Origin: Lineus longissimus
Lineage: Eukaryota > Nemertea > Pilidiophora > Heteronemertea > Lineidae
Direction of reading: 5' to 3'
DNA length: 64,000 bases
Assembly (NCBI RefSeq): GCF_910592395.1
Contig: NC_088311.1
Location: 11,596,501-11,660,500, forward strand
A program made the translations under genes and the position numbers. Positions 55,900 to 64,000 of the stretch are shown here, piece by piece; within the stretch, counting starts at the first letter, position 1; every line of letters starts with the position of its first letter. The notes below the pieces were generated by a model, which was not told the origin of the DNA, did not search any database, and saw nothing but the letters and a program-made list of their open reading frames with translations.

Positions 55900-56681
55900 G
55901 ATTACGATCCTTTTAATAGAATTAAAATGTTAGTTCATATAAGTGCTCATGTCTGTTTCATAAAGCTGACCAGACCGCGCTAATCCATGCGTGGCACGGC
56001 AATTCAAAGCCTGGCGCGGCCGCCCATCGGTCACATATCGAGGAAGGTGTTCGAATCAGGAATCATGAAGAGTGATCGTACTATTTTGGATGAATAATGA
56101 AGCAACCTACGTGGGCGGAGCATATGGTGTCTTAGGACCGGTGTAACATCTGTGGTTGTTCCCCATGTTTCAGTGTTTCCAAACAATAGGCAGCTAGAGA
56201 GACCATGACTTTTCAATAGGGGGGATACACAGAACAACTCGTCAATCTATTTTTGAGCGTTCCCAAACAATGAGAGGAAACACTCAAAAACAGAAACACT
56301 CAAAAACATTACACCGGCACAAGAGTACATACATCACTAACGCTCATTGTACACACTGACGTGCAGCATAGACCACGGAGTTCAATGATATCCGAAAACA
56401 ATAAAATAGATTGGAAATTATGCCTTATGAACCCTAGTTAAGCAACATTTGAAATGTAGAAAACGCACGGGAGTCATTTGATATTAAAGGGTTTCAGTTA
56501 CGTAGCTAAAAATATTGAACACACAAGCAAGACATCAACACAGCACCTATCATCCCTGAATGTTGCAGCGCTCTCCACCAACGGTTATGGTGGTTGTGTC
56601 CAGAATTATTTCATTTTGTCATTCTTTTAGGAATTGCTTTGCCGATTTCCAACACTGTCAGTGTGATGGTCATGTACTCAC
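55900..56681. other. Intronic DNA, no exon supported
   Basis: A small cluster of CACTCAAAAACA direct repeats lies near 56270-56310. Nothing else. Confidence 0.35.
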
Positions 56682-56726
56682 CTGGACCAGCCCGTGCTGG
56701 CGTGGTTTTAGGGGTCGTCATTGCTT
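56682..56726 (-). CDS. Small Thr/Pro-rich linker exon of the mosaic gene
   Basis: A 45-bp exon with acceptor TTTTCAG (ending at 56727) and donor CCAG|GTGAGTACATG, phase 1-1 like its neighbours. It encodes AMTTPKTTPARAGP, a typical O-glycosylated hinge. It lies between the vWA and PAN exons in transcription order. The short length lowers certainty, but both splice signals are good and the phase fits. Confidence 0.6.
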
Positions 56727-58458
56727 CTGAAAAATAAGTAATAAGTTATGAGGGACTTCATCAGACTGCCAGAAATCGAAGACTATAGATTCAAAACGTA
56801 TGCTTTCTTGTTGCTGGTACTATTACCTTTCACACCATGGCTTCTCGCCCCGATTGAATTATAGCGACGTCATGACATCTGGAGAAACAAGCTGTTGACT
56901 TTGGAATAGTCGGTGAGTGATTTTTTCCTTATTGCATAGATTTACCATGAAAGTTGTTAAGACATCTAAAATATGATTTTACGGCCCCGAGCATGGTTAT
57001 AATGTGCTTAATTAGCGTGGTACTCCTTGTTCAGACGAACTATGATCAATTTCAAAGCGCCCGTGCGGGTTCCTGGAAAACTCGGTTAAATAAGTACGCG
57101 GCCGAATAAGTACTCAACATGTGACAAGTTGCGTAAGACTACTAGTTGTTGATGTCTGAGCGAAAACAAGGCTAGCGGATCGGAGGCGGCATCGGGTTTG
57201 GAGGAGCAGGACGTGTTTTCTCATCTCTCCTGAATAGTACAGTTTTCGTCAAGAAGCCGGTGAATCTTTCAACACTACAAGCAGCGAGTTTAGTTAGCAC
57301 GACTAGATGAGAGCCGAGTGATCCAGTTTCCGAACTTCCGACCAAGTTTTTAGAAGAAGTGGTGCCCCTCCCAACGGACCCAAGCCAAGTTCTGTCTCTC
57401 TCCAAACCCAAGAAAACGATGAGCGTCTGAATGAAGGAGAGTGTAGTCCGGACCATAGACATGCCCCGGTAACGTGAATCTTCATTCTTCTATATCTGCC
57501 ACTCCTAGTTGCCAATGGTTCTGGGATGTTTGGTGGAATAAATACGCTTCATTATAAACAGATCAATAAGCCTGCCGGCAGCGCGGTTCTGTAAATTCGT
57601 TTGTCTAAAAACCACACCCAACCGAGTATTATTTCGTTGGGTGTGGCCACAAATATATATATATTCAGGAGTAAGTCTCCTTAGTAAAAGAACACTAGAA
57701 TAAGCCAAAAATAGTTTCTTCATTCAGTTAAATATGCTCATAGTTAAGAGCTTTTTAATTGTATTGTACGTCCTGTTAGTCGTCAAGTGCTCAAATAGTT
57801 AAGAGCCTTCATAAATATATGAACATTAGTATAGTCCATTGGACTTTAAATTTAAACTAATATAATAGCCCTTGTCTGCAACAAAGGTTGCAAACGAGAG
57901 ACCTTCGAATCGACGGTGAGGAAAAATAACCGTCGAAATATCGATACCAAGCTGTTCGTGAAGGTGACACAACCAGCCCAGCTGTTCGTGAATTCAACCT
58001 GCCCAGCAGTTCGCGAAAGGGTCCAGACTTCAGCAGCAGCCAGATCAAGAAACAAAAAGTCGAGTTGCACCAGGTAACAGTTTTTACCATTTATAATTGC
58101 TTGGTGACAACACTCCTTTTATGATTACAAGTAACCGTAAATGGAGAAAAAACAATTAGTACCAATTCCCCCAAGATCACCCGCTTAACAAAACTCGGGA
58201 AGGGTTAATTGATTCTTCAGCGATTATTCAGTGTTATTTGGGAACTGACAACATCAATGTGTCATTATAACGTGGCCATTTGAGAATTGTGACCCTAAGG
58301 ATCCACTGTGGGCCCCAGGCCCTGGCATCCATTCCGCAAGCTGACTGGACCGTGGCGTGTCTATGGGACTGCGTGTGATTTTCTCTAATAACTATGCCCT
58401 GATCAGAAAAATGTTTTCGATGACTATGGCGCTAGTGTTAGTTATTCATGATATTTAC
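56727..58458. other. Intronic DNA with short repeats
   Basis: A hairpin CCACACCCAAC/GTTGGGTGTGG (57603-57640) and three copies of AGCWGTTCGYGAA at about 57950, 57980 and 58010. No gene. Confidence 0.4.
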
Positions 58459-59016
58459 CACTGCAAATTTTCTGAGCAAGGGTTCCGATGAAGTTGACCA
58501 ACAGTTTGAAGTTGTGCACTCTGAAGACTTTTGAAGAATCCGAGGCAATCTCCTGCAGTAGTACATCATCGGTACGGTTACCGATCCCAAAAGCGAACAC
58601 GTCGATGCCTTGCGCCTTCACCAGATCTGCCTCAGCCTTCAAATGTAGACGTGAATTTGCTCTCCCGTCGGTCATGACTACAAGAACTTGTGGTATTCCA
58701 GCGCGGTGACCGCCAGTTGCTGTGAAGATCTTTGTTCGAATGTCTCTTAGGCCGAGGTCTATGGCCGTCGATCCGCCTGGATGTCTAATACCCTTAATAG
58801 CTTTCAGTAGGTCATTTTTCGTTGTGTAGTTGGTGAAATCGAACTTGACTGTGGACCGAGTGGAAAACAGCACAGCGGCAATAAGCGCAGCATCTTGTCC
58901 GATTGTGTATTTCGTTACAACCTTTTCAACGAAATTTAACATTATGAGGAAGTCCTTATCCGTTACGCTACCAGAGCCATCGAGGAGGAAGGCAACATCG
59001 ACTTGGAATTTGCATA
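58459..59016 (-). CDS. von Willebrand factor A domain exon of the mosaic gene
   Basis: A 558-bp exon with acceptor TTTCTCCTCAG and donor AGTG|GTAAAT, phase 1-1. It encodes one complete vWA domain: CKFQVDVAFLLDGSGSVTDK (MIDAS DxSxS), GGSTAIDLGL (MIDAS Thr), VVMTDGRAN (MIDAS Asp), VFAFGIGN and a last helix ending QKIC. All metal-coordinating residues are present, so ligand binding through a divalent cation is expected. If the donor were not used, the frame would stop at 58442. It is the most 5' exon I could find. The signal peptide and start exon should lie further along the minus strand, at higher coordinates or outside the window. Confidence 0.9.
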
Positions 59017-60325
59017 CTGAGGAGAAAATATTATCAGAGGTTGCAATTCAAACAATTATAGTACGTCATAAGACACTTATACTTTTTCACACTGTATGAA
59101 TTATTTCGCACCATGCCTTAACTAGTATGGGGACAGAGGTGATTCTGTATGAAAATATTGTCCCCCCTCCCATACTTAGAATCTTGATCTTAGAAGAGGA
59201 CCTCTTGCCTCTAGGAGTAAAAAAAACCATTTGGTATGTATTTTGGCCAGATCTATCGTGTTTTTATGAATGGTGAAGTTGTGTTGTTTCTGGTAGGTGG
59301 GGTGGGGTGTTGGATGTGGTTCTTTACATCCATGGCAATTGACTATTTCCACTTTTGCAACAATTTGATGATGTTGAATGTTTAATATTTTGAAGAGATC
59401 ATGTCACAAAATACAGGATCAGCTCAGCAACATGAAATATGTTGCAAAAATAAAAGGTAGTACACAACCCATGCAATTTGGCAACCATTTTCAATTTGTT
59501 ATTGCAACAACTTTTTGAAAAAATAATGATGGCAACATACAGATTGGACTATTAAACCAAGGGACATATACGAGAAATTACCACCAAGCATCAATTGCCC
59601 ATCAAGTGCAGCACTACAATATTTTTGGTAGGCATGTTGAATTTGATGTTGATGGGCTTTTCCTAACACATGTACATTCAACGATAACAATGGCAAGGCC
59701 CTTTAATCCAAGTATTACACGCCATAATTGATCACCTAGCTTTAATAAGGCATGAGAAACGATCTGCTATTTCAATGCAGTTAAATTTGCAGATTTTCGA
59801 TGGACTTATTGGCCGCTGTCTCGAAAATGGTGAAGCTGAAGAATAAATTGTTGGACGAAACAAGTGCATGACACCCTTATTCGCGAAATAGTAACACAGA
59901 TCAGATGTGTGTACAAAAACAGCCTTTAGCGACCTACTTGAGAGCCATTTTGTATTTGGCGTTAAGGAAATTAGTTATTCGAAAGAAAGAAATATGTAAA
60001 GAGATCTATAGATGTAGTCACCACATACACTGGGTTTAGACACCAGAGTTGACAGGGACAAAGTCTGCACTTAAAACAATTTTATTTTTAATCTATGATA
60101 TTTCCAACGTCTTCGAAATCCCGCAGATAACTTAATTAGCGACAGGACTAAAAAATAAAAGGTTTTAATCAGTAAAATCGAAAAACGCGCTCTTGCAGAC
60201 GATCCGCCTTTTCGATTTTCGGATATGACGGTCAGCGCCATCTGACGTTCTGCGAGGCAATCGGAAAAAAACACGAAAGAGAGCTGGAGGTGTTGACAAG
60301 TTACTAATGAAGAAGAAAACATTAG
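59017..60325. other. No supported gene
   Basis: AT-rich DNA, probably an intron upstream of the vWA exon. Confidence 0.3.
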
Positions 60326-60750
60326 ATGCTGCAGTGCAATAAGGTTGGCCATGATCGCAAGAGCCACGGCAAACAAAGATGCAGATATTGCTTGAACAAG
60401 GGGCACAAAAAAATATCATGTACCATTGGTCATGCGAGGGTGCATGGTCACTTTGGTTGTGCTCAAGACAAAATGAAAGATGTACAGAGAACCAGTACAC
60501 GTACGGCAATTTAAGGACAAATTTAAATTAGATATGAGGCGACAATTAGCAAGAGTGATTGCTAAAACAGAAATTGACATTCTCACAAGAACAATTTTAG
60601 GGCTCGTGGCCAATCCATAGAGTAATAGAGAAGCCATCCTCGAAGATACTGAGTGGATGTCAGGGATTGGCAGACATACAGTTTCAAGGGTAATTTCTAC
60701 AATCAAGACAGGAGAGTGGCCAAAGATGAAGAGATAATCCAAATATGATT
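60326..60750 (+). pseudogene. Degenerate transposon fragment with CCHC knuckle
   Basis: A short frame holds CRYCLNKGHKKISC, a CX2CX4HX4C zinc-knuckle pattern. Downstream, in another frame, is RRQLARVIAKTEIDILTRTI with at least one stop, then VSRVISTIKTGEW. It looks like the DNA-binding half of the same dead element whose catalytic end lies at 62.5-62.9 kb. The pairing is inference. Confidence 0.35.
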
Positions 60751-61544
60751 GCTATTGGTATTCAGTGATTTATATTCAGATGAAGAATGAAAGACCATCC
60801 TTTACAATCAGTCATCAGATGGATGTCATTGTCCTGGGCTATGTCTATTCTTGTCTCCAACTGATTAAAATTAAGAATGAATGGAAATTGTATTTCAAAA
60901 TGATTATCATGGCATATCATTCCCTTACAACATTTTGAGGAAAACAATTTCAAAGCCCAAAAATTACCAGAATAGACGTTTTACTTTTAGGAATGCAACT
61001 ATGTCATTCAAAAACCGGTCACCTTCCAAACACAAACTGACGCCGTGACGGGTGGCCAAACATATATGTAGTGTTCCAGTACCTATGCAACACAGTCAGA
61101 CTCACTGGACCATGATATAGATACTTAAAATGAATATGAATACAAGGTTGTGACTGTGACTGAGCAAAACTATTTTAAACCAGGGGTGACTTCTCTACTT
61201 AGCTTTTTAAACCTTCATTTTATTTTAATTTACTTTCACTTGTACAAGCAGCCACAGAGACAAGAGGTGCCCACCTAAGTAAAATCATTGACAGAAAGAC
61301 TGCTGCACATATTCATCACACTATTCATCACGCTTGATAAGAAACAAGTCAAGCCAACTCCACCAAATCAGGAACAACATGGCTTTTTATCATGGAACTA
61401 TACTGAGCTACAAGGTAAAATAAAATTGCAATATAAATGACAATGACATGCTTGATTTTAATCAGGACTAAAAGTCCATTGTCCCGGGCTTGATTTGGTT
61501 AATTTTTGGCTCAACTGAAAGTCTTTACAATGACGTAGTGTCCG
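60751..61544. other. No supported gene
   Basis: AT-rich DNA without motif or repeat boundary. Confidence 0.3.
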
Positions 61545-62395
61545 TCGTCCGTCGTTAGACATGGGTGGCACGTTTCGTTACCACTGAAGCTATTGAACTC
61601 CAACTTGGTACACATGTACCCCTTCTTGACCGCTACTCAGAGATCGAATCGCGACCTCATATGATTCACGGTCAAAAGTGAAAACATTATACTGGTCCGC
61701 AAAAATTTGAAAAAAAATATGGTAGGTACTTCTTGCAATGCTACATCACATATCCTCCTTGTTTTCGATTTGACTTACTTTTCAAGGTCACAGAGGTCAA
61801 AGTATGTCGGTGACACTACCGTTAGACAATGGCGGCACATTTTGTAACCGCTCTAGCAAGAAATCTCAAATTTAGTACAAATGTACCCCTGGGTGACCGC
61901 TACTCAGAGAGTGAAACGTGGCGTCATATGATTCACGATTTGGCCACCAGGGGGGCCAAACGTCAAAAGTGAAAACGTGAAAATATGCGATTGTTCCCTT
62001 ATTGCTGGTCCGAAAAACTTGAAAAAAATATGGTTGTACTTTTAGCAATGGTGCATCATATATCCACCGCGTTATTTATCCGACCTACTTTTCAAGACCA
62101 CATGATCAAGGTAGTCTGGCGGCACCACGTTAAAGAACAGTGGCATGTTTTGTAACCGCTTTAGCCAGAAATCTCAAATTTGTTGCAAATGTACCCCTGG
62201 GTGACCCCTACTCAGAGACCAAATCGTGGCGTCATATGATTCACGGTTTGGCCACCAGGGGGCCAAACGTCAAAAGTGAAAATATGCCATTGTTCGCTTA
62301 ATACCGGTCCGAAAAGTTTGAAAAAAATATGGTAGGTACTTCTGGCAATAATACATCATATATCGTCTGCAGTTTTTTTACCTACCAAGGTCCTT
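61545..62395 (+). repeat. Three tandem units of the CTCF-motif repeat
   Basis: Units start near 61561, 61831 and 62141 (periods about 270 and 310 bp), each with GGCACRTTTYGTWACC, ACAAATGTACCCC, GACCGCTACTCAGAGA, CATATGATTCACG and TTTCAAGGTCACAGAGGTC. Two units contain TTTGGCCACCAGGGGGCCAA (about 61938-61960 and 62247-62267). Same family as 640-1190. Confidence 0.85.
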
Positions 62396-62467
62396 TGACA
62401 CAGGTGAGCACATGGTCCCTGGACCATTTAATTTGTCTTTTTACACCAAACAAAAAAAAGAGAAATT

Positions 62468-62880
62468 GTGTTAATACTGCTGACCGTGTATGGCGTTTTT
62501 GTGCTTGATAATGCTGGTTATCACAAGCTTCTGATGAATCCAGAGGATTGCAAAATAACGTTTTGGGCAAAAAAGCAAGCTGGAGAATTAAGAGATCTTT
62601 GGGCCAGTGGGGCCATACCTGGTACCTATAACAAAAAACCAAAGCCTTGGAACTGAAATGTTGGGGACAGGAAAGTACAAGATCTTTTAATGGCCACCAA
62701 CTAAAAGCTCATTTTTGACCACATTCGCCAGCATTTGAATCATGGGCCTGGTTTAACTAAGGTTAAACACATAGCGTCTTAGCATTGACAAGAAGTTATA
62801 TTCCTCCCCTAACCATCCACAACTGAATCCCATAGAAAAAGCCTGGAAAACTGTAAAAAATTATGTCGCCTCAAAAACGA
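62468..62880 (+). pseudogene. DDE_3-type (IS630/Tc1-related) transposase remnant
   Basis: VFVLDNAGYHKLL carries the second catalytic Asp of the DDE_3 fold. Further on, in another frame, SSPNHPQLNPIEKAWKTVKN carries the third acidic residue in the family's NPIExxW motif, ending at a stop after NYVAS. Stops and frame changes lie between them, so the gene is dead. Confidence 0.6.
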
Positions 62881-62912
62881 GCTTCATACCACTTTTAGCA
62901 TGACCGGGGACC

Positions 62913-63236
62913 TTGTCAAAGAACGAATCCCGGACAAAAAGGTCACAGATGGAACATAGAAAGGTCACAGATGGTACATGGGAAAAAAAGAATAAGAAAT
63001 GCGAAGGAGAGGAATCCAACCTTGCCAAAATCCACGCCGAACAAGACAAGACACTAAACCACATTGTGATAAAACTTGGGGAAAACGGTGATGTAACTTC
63101 TGACTCTGATGAGGATGATGAGGATGACGAACGACCCGAACCAGAACCGATGGCCATCATGACTGAGGGTATCTTCGAAAACGATTCCCATCTGTTGGAA
63201 GACGAGTTTGTCAATGGAAATGGAATGGGCTGATGG
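62913..63236 (+). other. Acidic open frame of unknown nature
   Basis: An open frame of about 106 codons, rich in Lys/Glu then Asp/Glu (TSDSDEDDEDDERPEPEP), starts at a non-ATG codon. It follows the transposase remnant. It may be a tail of the same element or an exon of an unrelated gene. No family recognised. Confidence 0.2.
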
Positions 63237-64000
63237 GTGGCATTGAAAGTGATATAGAAGAATGAGTTTGAAATCTTGTCGTATTAACGGCAACACTCCA
63301 TCACTGACTGTTTCCTGCCGCGCCACTGCGCCCACTGTGCTAGGCCTGTGATGAGATGACGTACTCGACCAAACCTGTCTACAACATTCTGCGCGTCGAT
63401 AGAGTCCAACATTTGCCTGGTCTTCCACAGTAGTAGGCGTCACCCATATGGTCAGGACGCTGAATTTTTATGATCACGCCGTCCAAGTACAGGACAACAT
63501 GTTTCTCAGCACCTTCAAAATCTTCAAGAACTGTACTTACTTCATTTTTAACAAATATGGCTGCTTTGCTTGGGTTGAATAAACCTCAGGGTATAATTTG
63601 AGTAAAATTGTGCACTAAGCCTTATTTTACCCAGGGTTAACTCGAAGTAGACTTTACCCCCGTTGAGAAGTCAAATATCAGGTATACTTGGGGTTATCTT
63701 TACCCTAGGGTAATAATCTGAGGGTAACCTTTACTTTCTCAAGACTTGACCTCACCCACTGCATCAAGTCATGAAGTGGTGTGTGTGTAATGACACCGCG
63801 GTTTCCGACATCGTCATGCATTCATGATCCAGTTGCACTTTGTTATAAAATATGAATTGACATTCAAGGTTTTTAATATAAATACTAAGTGTACCACTTC
63901 AAAACACCTATGTTACCTTTGATGCTAATTATTCAGGCTAAAAGTGGAAATAATGGTAATGTTTGCAGAGCGAATTCTTAGAAATCGGAGCACGTTCGTT
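63237..64000. other. No supported gene
   Basis: Short palindromic TTACCCTAGGGTAA-like motifs cluster at 63590-63740. Nothing else is supportable. Confidence 0.3.

Noticed and set aside
60071-60406. Minus-strand frame starting with a hydrophobic, signal-peptide-like stretch
   Set aside because: It is antisense to a frame with a clear CCHC knuckle. No splice donor or partner domain supports it as the start exon of the vWA gene.

Overview
The window is nuclear DNA of an animal, most likely a marine invertebrate. The grounds are intron-split genes with consensus GT-AG sites, exon-shuffled extracellular modules (vWA, PAN, CUB, sushi), and a mixture of BEL/Pao, L2/CR1-like, PIF/Harbinger, Mutator-like and pogo-like transposons. 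I cannot name the species. There are no bacterial operons, rRNA genes, convincing tRNA genes or CRISPR arrays.

Layout. 0-5 kb is non-coding, with a dispersed repeat carrying a CTCF-like motif, a foldback element (2511-3291) and a Mutator-type MITE (3866-4560). 5.4-6.6 kb holds a 372-codon coding exon of unknown function with a glycine/alanine-rich hydrophobic hairpin. 7.3-9.4 kb is a 5'-truncated LINE. 9.9-10.6 kb is a degenerate array of an ATGGTTTG-type motif, followed by one orphan plus-strand exon (11100-11369).

13.2-26.1 kb is a three-level nest. A foldback transposon of about 1.6 kb, with arms built from 21-bp and about 68-bp tandem repeats, was interrupted near its left end by a PIF/Harbinger transposon of about 4.15 kb. 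Harbinger carries an intact five-exon Myb/SANT-like gene on + and a frameshifted HARBI1-type transposase on -. It was in turn interrupted inside Myb intron 4 by a complete 7163-bp BEL/Pao retrotransposon. The BEL/Pao LTRs differ at one base in 722, its gag-pol ORF is uninterrupted, and it has a 5-bp target duplication.

26-34 kb is mostly non-coding, with a possible first exon of a gene with a GYxFEP motif (minus) and a Mutator-like element (30605-31675) with a perfect 9-bp target duplication.

34-59 kb on the minus strand holds the exons of what is probably one long gene for a secreted or membrane mosaic protein. In transcription order they are vWA (58.5-59.0), a Thr/Pro linker (56.7), PAN/apple (54.2-54.4), CUB (48.6 and 47.1), CUB (46.7 and perhaps 35.2) and sushi (34.4). 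Nearly every exon is of symmetrical phase 1-1, and all lengths fit one reading frame. Its introns are full of transposons. One Mutator-like element (36232-37899) has captured the first coding exon of a protein kinase gene. There are also a LINE (41.2-43.1), nested MITEs (43.5-44.9), a MITE at the edge of a decayed PAN exon copy (50.75-51.2), a near-perfect 749-bp palindrome (52.25-53.0) and pogo-like transposase fragments (54.7-55.9). The last 4 kb holds a broken DDE transposase and three more units of the CTCF-motif repeat.

The host genes seen are pieces of larger genes. The strongest stories here are the nested transposons, the kinase-capturing Mutator-like element and the reconstructed mosaic gene.
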